A stretch of DNA of 64,000 nt from contig JAKSQK010000003.1 of assembly GCA_024404145.1 (NCBI GenBank), forward strand, positions 41,086 to 105,085, read 5' to 3'. The notes beneath the pieces were generated by a model that did no database searches, was not told the origin of the DNA, and saw nothing but the letters and a program-made list of their open reading frames with translations. Below, one piece after another: positions 8,155 to 16,636 of the stretch. Numbering within the stretch: the stretch's first letter is position 1; every line of letters begins with the position of its first letter. The translations under genes were made by a program, and so were the position numbers. This DNA is from Clostridia bacterium. GTDB taxonomy: Bacteria; Bacillota; Clostridia; Oscillospirales; Acutalibacteraceae.

Positions 8155-8913
8155 ATGGTGATTTTTGATAAACCGAAGGCACTTCTTGATGTGCCGCTTC
8201 ATTATTGCCCCGGCTGTACGCACGGTATCATTCACCGTATTATTGCCGAAGTTATTGATGAACTGAATATTGAAGGAAAAACTATCGGAATTGCCCCTGT
8301 TGGCTGTTCGGTTATGGCGTATGATTATTTTTCATGCGATATGATAGAGGCGGCTCACGGCAGAGCTCCCGCTGTTGCAACGGGTGTTAAGCGTTCCGAT
8401 CCCGAAAACATTGTATTTACATACCAAGGCGACGGAGATTTGGCATCTATCGGCACCGCCGAAATAGTACATGCCGCCGCAAGAAATGAAAATATTACCG
8501 TAGTTTTCGTAAATAACGCAATTTACGGTATGACCGGCGGACAGATGGCGCCTACCTCCCTTATAGGTCAGGTAACCCAAACTTCCCCCTACGGCAGAGA
8601 CCCGAAACTTTGCGGTTTCCCTGTAAAGATTTGCGAAATGCTTGCTCCGCTTGAAGGCCCCGAATATTTAGAGAGGGTTGCCGTTAACAGCGTTGTTAAT
8701 GTTAAAAAGGCGAAGAAGGCCATAAAAAAAGCATTTGAAAATCAGTTGAATAACAAAGGATTTTCGCTTGTTGAAGTTATCTCATCCTGCCCTACAAACT
8801 GGGGTATGACGCCCGAAAAAGCGCTCGAATGGATAGATACAAATATGATTCCTTATTATCCGCTCGGTGTTTATAAGGACCGTTCGGCAAATGCGGAGGT
8901 GCAACATGACTAA
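8155..8913 (+). CDS. vorA: Branched-chain 2-oxoacid:ferredoxin oxidoreductase, beta (TPP) subunit
   Basis: A 252-residue TPP-binding subunit. YCPGCTHG near residue 20 is typical of the PP domain, and the TPP/magnesium motif GDGDLASIG is followed by NNAIYGMTGGQ about 30 residues later. It catalyses decarboxylation or, in reverse, carboxylation of acyl-CoA using reduced ferredoxin. The ATG at 8155 is chosen because it follows GGAGG at the end of the alpha gene; the reading frame is open further upstream but only inside that gene. It overlaps the gamma gene by 8 bp. Confidence 0.85.
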   Translation: MVIFDKPKALLDVPLHYCPGCTHGIIHRIIAEVIDELNIEGKTIGIAPVGCSVMAYDYFSCDMIEAAHGRAPAVATGVKRSDPENIVFTYQGDGDLASIGTAEIVHAAARNENITVVFVNNAIYGMTGGQMAPTSLIGQVTQTSPYGRDPKLCGFPVKICEMLAPLEGPEYLERVAVNSVVNVKKAKKAIKKAFENQLNNKGFSLVEVISSCPTNWGMTPEKALEWIDTNMIPYYPLGVYKDRSANAEVQHD

Positions 8914-9436
8914 ACAGTATCTTTTTGCAGGATTTGGCGGTCAGGGTATTCTTTTTGCAGGTAAACTTTTGGCTTACAAATGCCTTATGGACGATTTGAA
9001 TGTAAGTTGGCTTCCGTCTTACGGACCGGAAATGCGAGGCGGTACGGCAAGTTGCGGAGTTGTTATGAGCGATAATCAAATTGCAACACCTATCGTTTTA
9101 CACCCCGATGTGCTTATCGCAATGAATTTGCCGTCGCTTGATAAATATGAAAGCGAAGTTCAGTCGGGCGGTGTAATCTATGTTGATTCCTCGCTCATTG
9201 AAAGAAAGGTCAACCGAAAGGATGTAACCGTTTATTATATCCCTGCAACCCTTCTTGCCGCGCAAAACGGGCTTGACGGTCTTGCAAATATGATAATTAT
9301 GGGACAAATTCTTAAAAATGAGGGCGCTATCAACGATGAATCCGTTGAAAAAGCACTCCAAAAATGTATTTCCCAAAGACATAAGGATTTGCTTAAATTC
9401 AACCGTGATGCAATAATTCTCGGAAGTGAATATTGA
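8906..9436 (+). CDS. Branched-chain 2-oxoacid:ferredoxin oxidoreductase, gamma subunit
   Basis: A 176-residue subunit with the family signature FAGFGGQGIL at the N-terminus, followed by PSYGPEMRGGTASC. This fold in VOR/KOR/POR enzymes packs against the alpha and beta subunits and completes the catalytic complex. The ATG at 8906 follows GCGGAGGTG, and the gene overlaps the beta subunit, so the delta, alpha, beta and gamma subunits form one translated unit. Confidence 0.85.
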   Translation: MTKQYLFAGFGGQGILFAGKLLAYKCLMDDLNVSWLPSYGPEMRGGTASCGVVMSDNQIATPIVLHPDVLIAMNLPSLDKYESEVQSGGVIYVDSSLIERKVNRKDVTVYYIPATLLAAQNGLDGLANMIIMGQILKNEGAINDESVEKALQKCISQRHKDLLKFNRDAIILGSEY

Positions 9437-9439
9437 TTT

Positions 9440-10855
9440 ATGAAAAAAATAGTTATAAGTGATGTTACATTAGGTAACGCAACCGCCCAAAGTAAATATA
9501 GTTTTACCTTTCGCAAAAAAATCGAAGTAGCCGAGATTTTAGATAAAATCGGCGTATCGGTAATGCTCGGTAAACTTTCAAACAATATCGAAGATACTCT
9601 TTTGATAAAATCCGTTGCAGGGGTTCTTTCTAATGCAACGCTCGGTGTTTGCGTCGGTTTCAGCGAAGAAGAAATTGTGTCCGTTTGGAATGCGCTTAAA
9701 AATGCCAAACACCCGAGACTTCAAATTTTGGCCGCTTTAAGTACGGCGAGAATGGAGTATGTTTATCATAAAAAAGCTCCGCAAATGCTCGAAACAATTA
9801 AATCTTCAATAGAAAAATGCAAAGAGTTATGCGGTGATGTCGAGTTTATCGCAGAAGACGCAACAAGGGCGGATTTCGATTATCTTTGCGAGGCGATAAA
9901 AACAGCAATAAACGCCGGTGCTTCAACCGTTACCGTATGCGATACGGCAGGGGTTATGTTGCCCGATGAATTTGCAAAGTTTATTAAAAACCTCTATGAA
10001 AATATTGAAAATCTGAATGATGTTGCGCTCGGTATAAGTTGCTCAAATTCCCTTAATATAGCCGATGCCGAGGCATTCGCCGCTATACAAAACGGCGCAA
10101 CCGAGATAAAAACTTCTGCCGTTTTGAAAGACGGTGTTTCCTTATCGGGTATTGCCAATTTGCTTATTTCAAAGGGTAATGATTTAGGGCTTGATTTTAG
10201 TATAAGCACAACCGATATTTTCGGAAATATCGAAAAAATAAAGAAACTCGGCAAGGAGATTTCTGACGGGAAGTCGCCTTTTGAGAACGGTGTTCGCAGT
10301 TATTCCGATGATGAATATTACAATAAAAATGCGGCGCTTGAAGACCTTGCAAATATCGCAAATGTTTTAGGTTATGATTTGGACGAAAGCGATAAAGTCC
10401 GTATTTTCAATTCGTTCAAGAAAACCGCCGCCCGTAAAGGCAGGGTAGGTATCGCCGAAATTGAGTCTATAATTGCCTCAGAAGCGATGCAGGTTCCTCC
10501 TACTTATACCCTTGAAAACTTTGTTGTTACAACGGGAAATGCCATAGATATTCTGGCACATGTTAAACTAAACAAAAACGGTCAGTTGCTCGACGGTCTT
10601 TCGGTTGGCGACGGACCTATTGATGCTGCTTTTCTTGCAATAGAAAACATTACGGGACATCACTATGAATTAGATGATTTTCAGATTAAATCCATAACCG
10701 AGGGCAGGGAAGCAATGGGTCAAACAATAGTAAAACTGCGTTCAAGGGGAAAGGTATATTCCGGAATAGGTACATCGACCGATATTATCGGCTCGGGTGT
10801 TGCAGCATATATAAATGCGCTTAACAAGATTATTTACGAGGAGGAAAACTTATGA
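9440..10855 (+). CDS. 2-isopropylmalate-synthase-like protein with lost catalytic motifs
   Basis: A 471-residue homologue of LeuA/citramalate synthase: HMGL-like TIM barrel (about 1-280), linker, and LeuA allosteric dimer domain (about 355-465). The regulatory domain looks intact, with GDGPIDAAF at 390-398 and GTSTDIIGSG at 444-453. The barrel is not: the usual TLRDGEQ is TLGNATAQ (residues 10-17), removing the catalytic Arg and metal Asp, and the metal-binding HxHN is SCSN at 200-203, removing both histidines. EDATR and CDTAG elements remain. I infer a non-catalytic protein, perhaps a branched-chain amino acid sensor or enzyme partner. The fold is clear; the function is open. Confidence 0.8.
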   Translation: MKKIVISDVTLGNATAQSKYSFTFRKKIEVAEILDKIGVSVMLGKLSNNIEDTLLIKSVAGVLSNATLGVCVGFSEEEIVSVWNALKNAKHPRLQILAALSTARMEYVYHKKAPQMLETIKSSIEKCKELCGDVEFIAEDATRADFDYLCEAIKTAINAGASTVTVCDTAGVMLPDEFAKFIKNLYENIENLNDVALGISCSNSLNIADAEAFAAIQNGATEIKTSAVLKDGVSLSGIANLLISKGNDLGLDFSISTTDIFGNIEKIKKLGKEISDGKSPFENGVRSYSDDEYYNKNAALEDLANIANVLGYDLDESDKVRIFNSFKKTAARKGRVGIAEIESIIASEAMQVPPTYTLENFVVTTGNAIDILAHVKLNKNGQLLDGLSVGDGPIDAAFLAIENITGHHYELDDFQIKSITEGREAMGQTIVKLRSRGKVYSGIGTSTDIIGSGVAAYINALNKIIYEEENL

Positions 10856-13302
10856 GACTTTCTTTTTCCATAAAGGGTTTTAATGAGTTTTCTTTCGAAA
10901 AGTTAATAGCAATTTCAAACGAAATGGGATTCAGCGGAATAGAAATTGCCACCGATTTTACCGAATTTGCAAACAGCAAACATCTTTTTTCAAAAGATAA
11001 TACTGCTTTGCTTTACCGCAATTTAAGAAGTGGCGGCATTACTCCGGTTTGTATTGATGTTGCCCCAGATGATACCGATAAAGCGGAGGAATATATCTAT
11101 ACCGCAAAATCGGTAAAGGTGCCTTTTGTTGCGCTTCATTTTGATGATGATAAAGATATAAATTATGCCGATTCGGTAATAGAAAAACTGTTGCCGAAAG
11201 CGGCGGAAAACGGCGTTTGCCTACTTATCGCAACAACCGGCGCATTTTCAAGTACAAAGGCATTATGCGAACTGTTAGACCGCTTTGCGAACGATAATCT
11301 TGCTGCTCTTTGGAGTTGCCATTCAACCTATTTTGATTCGGGCGAAGAGCCATACGAAACGATAGAAAATCTCGGCGCATATATAAAGCATGTTCATATA
11401 ACCGACCTCGATGAAAACGGTAATTTTACCGTAATAGGAGAGGGAAATTTGCCTGTTGGCAATGTGATAAGGGCTTTATTTTCGGTCGACTACGATGGTT
11501 TTATATCGCTTATTACAAATATGGGCGCCGAAAATTGCTTTTTAGATTATGACATTTTACTGCCCCATTTTGTTTCTTATATGAAGCGATATTTTAATAA
11601 TGAGCGCCAAAAACGGCTCTATACTAACTTTGACGGCAGCGGTTATTATATTTGGAAAAAAGACGCTTTAATAGATACAACTTTTTCCCGAGTTCTTGAC
11701 CGTCTTGCCGATGAATTTCCCGACCAATGCGCTTTCCGCTATACAACGCTCGATTATACAAGAACATATTCAGAGTTCAGAAATGATGTTGATGATTTTG
11801 CAAGAGCGCTTGTTTCAATGGGAGTAAGAGCAGGGCATAAGGTTTCGGTTTGGGCAACAAATGTTCCCGAATGGTTTATCGCATTTTGGGCGGTAACAAA
11901 AATCGGCGCCGTTTTGGTTTCGGTTAATACCGCATATAAAATCCATGAAATTGAATATCTGCTACGACAGTCTGATACGCATACTCTCATAATGATAAAG
12001 GGCTCTAAGGACAGCGACTATTCAAAAAGTATAAACGAACTTTGCCCCGAAATAAGCGGTACCGAAGCGGGAAAACCTCTCCATTGCAAAAGACTGCCGT
12101 TTTTGCGCAATGTTATAACGGTTGACTTTAAGATGGCAGGGTGCCTAACCTTTAAGGAGGCATTAGGCAGGAAAAATCAGGTTCCTTTAAGCGAAATAAA
12201 GAGTATGGCAAATCTCGTTAAACCCACCGATGTTTGCAATATGCAATATACTTCGGGTACAACGGGCTTTCCGAAGGGTGTTATGCTTACCCATTATAAT
12301 GTAATAAACAACGGAAAATGCATCGGCGACCGTATGGGACTTTCTACTGCCGACCGTATGATGTTGCAGGTTCCTATGTTCCATTGCTTCGGAATGGTGC
12401 TTTCAATGACCGCATCCATAACCCACGGAACGACGATTTGTCCGCTTCCGTATTTTTCGGCGAAAGCATCGCTCGACTGCATAAATCAAGCAAAAATCAC
12501 CTGTTTTAACGGTGTTCCGACTATGTTCATCGCAATGTTTAACCATCCCGACTATAAAAAAACCGATTTTTCGTATATGAGAACGGGAATTATGGCGGGA
12601 GCCGGTTGCCCTGCCGATTTGATGCGCAGAGCCGCCGAAAGCAGCGAAATGAATATGCGGGGAATAGTAAGTGTTTACGGGCAGACCGAAACTTCGCCCG
12701 GAAATACCATGACCGACTGGAACGACCCGCTTGATATGCGATGCGATACGGTAGGATACCCATTTCCGCATGTTAAATGCAAGATAGTTGACCCCGAAAC
12801 AGGAGAAGAATTGCCCGACGGCGAGAACGGTGAATTTTGCGCAAAAGGTTATAATACCATGAAGGGTTATTATAAAATGCCTCTTGCAACGCAAAATACG
12901 ATAGATGCCGAGGGTTGGCTTCATTCGGGCGATATCGCCAAAAGGAACAGCGACGGTACTTATCTTATAACCGGAAGACTTAAAGATATGATTATCCGTG
13001 GCGGTGAAAATATATATCCGAAAGAAATTGAAGAATTTATTTATACCCATCCTGATGTTAAGGATGTGCAGGTTGTCGGTGTTGCAGACGAAAAATACGG
13101 CGAAGAAGCGGCGGCCTTAATCATTCTTAAAAAAGGTTGTACGGCAGATGAAGATTCAATGCGCAGGTTTATTAGCGAAAGACTTGCGAGTCATAAGGTG
13201 CCGAAATATATAATGTATGTTGACAGTTTTCCAATGAATGCGGCCGGTAAAGTTCTAAAATACCGAATACGCGAGAACATCGAAAAGCTGATAAACAAAT
13301 AA
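10852..13302 (+). CDS. TIM-barrel/acyl-CoA synthetase fusion
   Basis: An 816-residue fusion. Residues 1-255 resemble sugar-phosphate isomerase/epimerase (AP-endonuclease-2, xylose-isomerase-like) barrels, with HVHITDLD and IGEGNLPVG. The usual metal glutamate of the LLIEN strand is replaced (VCLLIATTG), so this half may be inactive. Residues about 270-816 form an AMP-forming acyl-CoA synthetase with YTSGTTGFPKG, YGQTETSPG, LHSGD, GRLKDMIIRGGENIYP and the adenylation lysine in AAGKVLK, all intact. The ATG overlaps the preceding stop as ATGA. It is the third acyl-CoA synthetase of the operon and of a different subfamily from the first two. Confidence 0.8.
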   Translation: MRLSFSIKGFNEFSFEKLIAISNEMGFSGIEIATDFTEFANSKHLFSKDNTALLYRNLRSGGITPVCIDVAPDDTDKAEEYIYTAKSVKVPFVALHFDDDKDINYADSVIEKLLPKAAENGVCLLIATTGAFSSTKALCELLDRFANDNLAALWSCHSTYFDSGEEPYETIENLGAYIKHVHITDLDENGNFTVIGEGNLPVGNVIRALFSVDYDGFISLITNMGAENCFLDYDILLPHFVSYMKRYFNNERQKRLYTNFDGSGYYIWKKDALIDTTFSRVLDRLADEFPDQCAFRYTTLDYTRTYSEFRNDVDDFARALVSMGVRAGHKVSVWATNVPEWFIAFWAVTKIGAVLVSVNTAYKIHEIEYLLRQSDTHTLIMIKGSKDSDYSKSINELCPEISGTEAGKPLHCKRLPFLRNVITVDFKMAGCLTFKEALGRKNQVPLSEIKSMANLVKPTDVCNMQYTSGTTGFPKGVMLTHYNVINNGKCIGDRMGLSTADRMMLQVPMFHCFGMVLSMTASITHGTTICPLPYFSAKASLDCINQAKITCFNGVPTMFIAMFNHPDYKKTDFSYMRTGIMAGAGCPADLMRRAAESSEMNMRGIVSVYGQTETSPGNTMTDWNDPLDMRCDTVGYPFPHVKCKIVDPETGEELPDGENGEFCAKGYNTMKGYYKMPLATQNTIDAEGWLHSGDIAKRNSDGTYLITGRLKDMIIRGGENIYPKEIEEFIYTHPDVKDVQVVGVADEKYGEEAAALIILKKGCTADEDSMRRFISERLASHKVPKYIMYVDSFPMNAAGKVLKYRIRENIEKLINK

Positions 13303-13325
13303 ATTTATCCGGGAGGAAAAAAGAA

Positions 13326-14363
13326 ATGAGTAATGTTGAACTTATCCGTGAATTCGGTCATGAGAGAGTGGCTTTTTTCACAAACGAAAAAGCAGGTTTG
13401 CGTTGTATTATTGCTATTCATAATACAAATTTAGGCCCTGCGCTCGGCGGATGCCGATTATATCCATACGCAAGTTATGATGATGCATTATTTGATGTTC
13501 TCCGTCTTTCAAGAGGAATGAGCTTCAAGAATGCAGCCGCAGGTCTTCCGCTTGGCGGCGGTAAAGGCGTTATTATTGCCGACCCTTCTCAGAGAACAGA
13601 AGCTTTAATGGAAGCTTACGGCGAAGCCGTAGAATCTTTGCAGGGTAAATACTATACCGCAGAAGATGTTAACACCGATACAAGAGATGTTGACTATATG
13701 ATGCGTAAAACCAAGTATGTTGTAGGCCGTAAAGAAATAAGCGGCGACCCCTCTCCGTTTACCGCTATCGGTGTATTTGAGGGTATTAAAGCTACCGCTA
13801 AAATCTTAAACGGAACCGACGACCTTAACGGTGTTACAGTTGCAGTTCAGGGTCTCGGCAAGGTTGGATACGATGTTGCAAAATACCTTTCAGAGGCCGG
13901 TGCAAATGTTAAGGCATGTGTACACAGCAACAGAAAGGCAATGGAAAAAGCAGCAAACGAACTCGGTGTAACAGAAGTTCGTGAGAAAGATATTTTCTCA
14001 ACCGAATGCGATATTTTGGCTCCTTGCGCTCTCGGTGCCGTTGTTAACGATTTCACCCTTCCTCAACTCAAATGCAGAGCTATTGCCGGCGGTGCCAACA
14101 ATGTTCTCTTGAATGATGAATGCGGTGTTGAACTCAAAAAGAAGGGCATTGTTTATGCTCCTGATTTCATCATCAACGGCGGCGGAGTTATCAATGCCGG
14201 ACAGGAAGCATTCACAACCTATGATAAGGAAAATGTATTAAAGCAGGTTAGAAATATTTACAATACCGTTTATAACATTTTGGAAGAATCTCAAAAGACC
14301 GGCGAACCTGAGGGCGTAATTGCTCAAAGATTTGCCGAAGACCGCATCAAAAACGGACTTTAA
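13326..14363 (+). CDS. Leucine-dehydrogenase-type amino acid dehydrogenase
   Basis: A 345-residue Glu/Leu/Phe/Val dehydrogenase that reductively aminates branched-chain 2-oxoacids or runs the reverse reaction. The catalytic lysines fall at K68 (MSFKNAAAG) and K80 (LGGGKG), the same numbers as in Bacillus LeuDH, and the GPALGGCR substrate region and Rossmann GLGKVG are present. The strand-two aspartate that binds the NAD ribose in classic LeuDH is replaced by a V-H-S-N-R-K stretch (residues 199-204), which fits NADP(H) better; that is inference. GGGAGG lies ahead of the ATG, and it is the last gene before a strong terminator, so it is probably the final gene of the T-box operon. Confidence 0.85.
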   Translation: MSNVELIREFGHERVAFFTNEKAGLRCIIAIHNTNLGPALGGCRLYPYASYDDALFDVLRLSRGMSFKNAAAGLPLGGGKGVIIADPSQRTEALMEAYGEAVESLQGKYYTAEDVNTDTRDVDYMMRKTKYVVGRKEISGDPSPFTAIGVFEGIKATAKILNGTDDLNGVTVAVQGLGKVGYDVAKYLSEAGANVKACVHSNRKAMEKAANELGVTEVREKDIFSTECDILAPCALGAVVNDFTLPQLKCRAIAGGANNVLLNDECGVELKKKGIVYAPDFIINGGGVINAGQEAFTTYDKENVLKQVRNIYNTVYNILEESQKTGEPEGVIAQRFAEDRIKNGL

Positions 14364-14390
14364 TTGAGATAATCTTAAATTATCAAAGTA

Positions 14391-14426
14391 AAAAGCGAAG
14401 GCACGAAAAGTGCTTTCGCTTTTTTG
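14391..14426 (+). terminator. Rho-independent terminator after the LeuDH-type gene
   Basis: Stem AAAGCGAAGGCAC / GTGCTTTCGCTTT with a short loop and T-run. It ends the T-box operon. Confidence 0.9.
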
Positions 14427-14455
14427 TTTAGAATGCCACTTTTTTGGGTAAGATA
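14426..14455 (+). promoter_or_regulatory. Probable sigma-F/sigma-G promoter of sigG
   Basis: GTTTA at 14426-14430, a 16-base gap and GGTAAGATA at 14447-14455 match the forespore consensus GYWTA-N15-18-GGNNANHTR. Forespore transcription of sigG is established in Bacillus. The promoter overlaps the upstream terminator T-run. Confidence 0.6.
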
Positions 14456-14479
14456 ATTTTAACGGTAAAATTATCGGAG

Positions 14480-15253
14480 GTGGCGCTTATTTACAGCGGA
14501 AAGGTTGATATTTGCGGAATTGACACATCGAAACTTCCTCGTCTTAAAGATAAGGAAACCAACGAACTGTTAAAGAGGGCAAGAGCGGGGGACTCTGCCG
14601 CCCGAAACGAACTTATAAACGGCAATTTGCGTCTTGTTTTAAGTGTTGTTAAGCGTTTTTGGGGCAGAGGAGAAAATCCTGACGATTTGTTTCAAGTCGG
14701 GTGCATCGGGCTCATAAAAGCCATTGATAACTTTGATTTATCCTTAAATGTTTGTTTTTCGACCTACGGATGTCCGATGATAATAGGGGAAATACGAAGA
14801 TATTTAAGGGATAACAATTCGGTTAAGGTCAGCCGTTCCATAAAAGATACGGCATATAAGGTTATGCAGACCAAGGAAAAAATAATTGCAAGAACCCAAA
14901 AGGAACCGACCGTAACCGAAATCGCCGATGAACTCGGTATAAAAAGGGAAGATGTTGTTATTGCGCTTGAAAGCATAGTTGACCCTGTTTCACTTTACGA
15001 ACCTGCCTATTCGGACAACGGCGATGCACTTTATATTCTCGATCAGGTCGGCGATAAAAACGATGATAATAACTGGCTTTGCGAAATAGCGATAAGAGAG
15101 GCAATTGCAAACCTTTCGAGCAGAGAAAAGCATATCCTTACTTTAAGGTTTATGCAGGGCAAAACGCAGATGGAAGTATCAAATGAAATAGGTATTTCCC
15201 AAGCGCAGGTTTCTCGGCTTGAAAAGATGGCGATAAACAAAATAAAAAGTTGA
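14480..15253 (+). CDS. sigG: Forespore RNA polymerase sigma factor sigma-G
   Basis: Late forespore-specific sigma factor. Residues GNLRLVLSV, DDLFQVGCIGL, FSTYG and IGEIRRYLRDNN match sigma regions 2.1-2.4, and region 4 carries QGKTQMEVSNEIGISQAQVSRLEK. The N-terminal ICGIDTSKLPRLK is the sigma-G signature. The start is uncertain. TTG 14444 lies inside the predicted promoter, GTG 14480 overlaps the GGAGG site, and the best-spaced in-frame codon is ATT 14489. The 14480 start is given as a compromise. It stands alone here, without spoIIGA-sigE. Its presence shows a spore-forming lineage. Confidence 0.88.
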   Translation: MALIYSGKVDICGIDTSKLPRLKDKETNELLKRARAGDSAARNELINGNLRLVLSVVKRFWGRGENPDDLFQVGCIGLIKAIDNFDLSLNVCFSTYGCPMIIGEIRRYLRDNNSVKVSRSIKDTAYKVMQTKEKIIARTQKEPTVTEIADELGIKREDVVIALESIVDPVSLYEPAYSDNGDALYILDQVGDKNDDNNWLCEIAIREAIANLSSREKHILTLRFMQGKTQMEVSNEIGISQAQVSRLEKMAINKIKS

Positions 15254-15254
15254 T

Positions 15255-15282
15255 TTGACAAATCTTCGATTTGTGGTAAAAT
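15255..15282 (+). promoter_or_regulatory. Sigma-A promoter of metY-metA
   Basis: TTGACA at 15255-15260 and TAAAAT at 15277-15282, spacer 16. No SAM riboswitch or T-box is visible in the short leader. Confidence 0.65.
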
Positions 15283-15346
15283 ATAAAAATGTATAATGGC
15301 TAATTATTATTTTAATTTATTTTTATTCTAATCGGAGGTTAAAGAT

Positions 15347-16624
15347 ATGAGCAAGATGGGTACAAAATGCGTTCAGGGCGGATACACCCCGAAAAACGGC
15401 GAACCGAGGCAAATTCCCATTATTCAAAGTACAACATTCAAGTATGATACAAGCGAGGATATGGGAAAACTTTTTGATTTGGAAGCCGATGGATATTTTT
15501 ATACAAGACTTGCAAATCCAACCTCGGATTATGTTGCAAAAAAGATTTGCGAAATGGAGGGCGGAACCGCCGCAATGCTTACTTCTTCGGGTATGGCGGC
15601 TTCCTTCCTTGCGGTTTTCAATATTTGCAGCTGCGGCGATCATTTTGTATCTTCTTCTGCGATATACGGCGGAACATACAACCTTTTTGCCGTAACACTT
15701 AAAAGAATGGGCATTGATGTAACATTTGTTTCGCCTACCGCTTCGGAAGAGGAAATAAATAGCGCTTTCAGACCTAATACAAAACTTCTTTTCGGCGAAA
15801 CCATCGCAAACCCTGCGCTTGATGTTCTTGATATTGAAAAATTTGCCCATGTTGCTCATAAAAACGGAGTTCCGCTGATAATCGACAACACTTTCCCGAC
15901 GCCGGTAAACTGCCGTCCTTTCTTATGGGGCGCAGATATTGTTACCCATGCTACAACGAAGTATATGGACGGTCACGGAAGCGCCGTAGGCGGTGCCATA
16001 GTTGACAGCGGTAAATTCGACTGGACTAAATATCCCGACAAATATCCGGGACTTTGCACTCCCGACGAGAGCTATCACGGCATTACATATACAGAGAGAT
16101 TTGGCATAGAAGGTGCCTATATAACAAAAGCCGTAGCACAGCTTATGCGAGATTTAGGTGTTGCTCCGGCGCCGATGAATTCGTTTTTGCTTAATTTAGG
16201 GCTTGAAAGTTTACATGTAAGAATAAAAAAACACTGCGAAAATGCTTTGGCAGTTGCAAAGTTTTTAGAGGCAAACGAAAATGTTGCCTGGGTAAAATAT
16301 CCGGGACTTGACAGTTCGCCGGATAAACCGCTTGTAGATAAATATCTTAAAGACGGAACCTGCGGTGTTGTAAGTTTCGGTATTGTCGGCGGAAGAGAAG
16401 CCGCTTCAAAGTTTATGAAATCCTTAAAGGTTATTGCCATAGAAACCCATGTTGCCGATGCCAGATCTTGCTGTTTACACCCTGCAACCGCAACACACCG
16501 TCAGTTAAGCGATAAAGAACTCGAAGAATGCGGTGTATCGCCCGACCTTATAAGGGTATCGGTAGGTCTTGAAGATGCCGAAGACCTTATCGCAGATATT
16601 GATGCGGCATTAAAAAACATATAA
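15347..16624 (+). CDS. metY: O-acetylhomoserine sulfhydrylase (MetY-type PLP enzyme)
   Basis: A 425-residue Cys/Met-metabolism PLP enzyme that makes homocysteine (or methionine with methanethiol) from O-acetylhomoserine and sulfide. The PLP lysine lies in HATTKYMDGHG, the phosphate-binding region in TSSGMAAS, and the YTRLANPTSD tyrosine/arginine segment is typical of the family. GGAGG precedes the ATG. MetA directly downstream has the acetyl-specific residue, which supports an acetylhomoserine route over methionine gamma-lyase activity, although lyase side activity cannot be excluded. Confidence 0.85.
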   Translation: MSKMGTKCVQGGYTPKNGEPRQIPIIQSTTFKYDTSEDMGKLFDLEADGYFYTRLANPTSDYVAKKICEMEGGTAAMLTSSGMAASFLAVFNICSCGDHFVSSSAIYGGTYNLFAVTLKRMGIDVTFVSPTASEEEINSAFRPNTKLLFGETIANPALDVLDIEKFAHVAHKNGVPLIIDNTFPTPVNCRPFLWGADIVTHATTKYMDGHGSAVGGAIVDSGKFDWTKYPDKYPGLCTPDESYHGITYTERFGIEGAYITKAVAQLMRDLGVAPAPMNSFLLNLGLESLHVRIKKHCENALAVAKFLEANENVAWVKYPGLDSSPDKPLVDKYLKDGTCGVVSFGIVGGREAASKFMKSLKVIAIETHVADARSCCLHPATATHRQLSDKELEECGVSPDLIRVSVGLEDAEDLIADIDAALKNI

Positions 16625-16636
16625 CGAGGTATTATA

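Noticed and set aside
12403..13050. 215-residue minus-strand frame inside the TIM-barrel/synthetase fusion
   Set aside because: Antisense to an intact synthetase with all motifs; composition is typical of a mirror frame.
14444..14480. TTG 14444 as the sigG start, and a leader hairpin GATAATTTT / AAAATTATC in front of the ribosome site
   Set aside because: The forespore promoter overlaps this region, so the mRNA should begin inside the left arm. The TTG would not be transcribed and the hairpin would not form in full.
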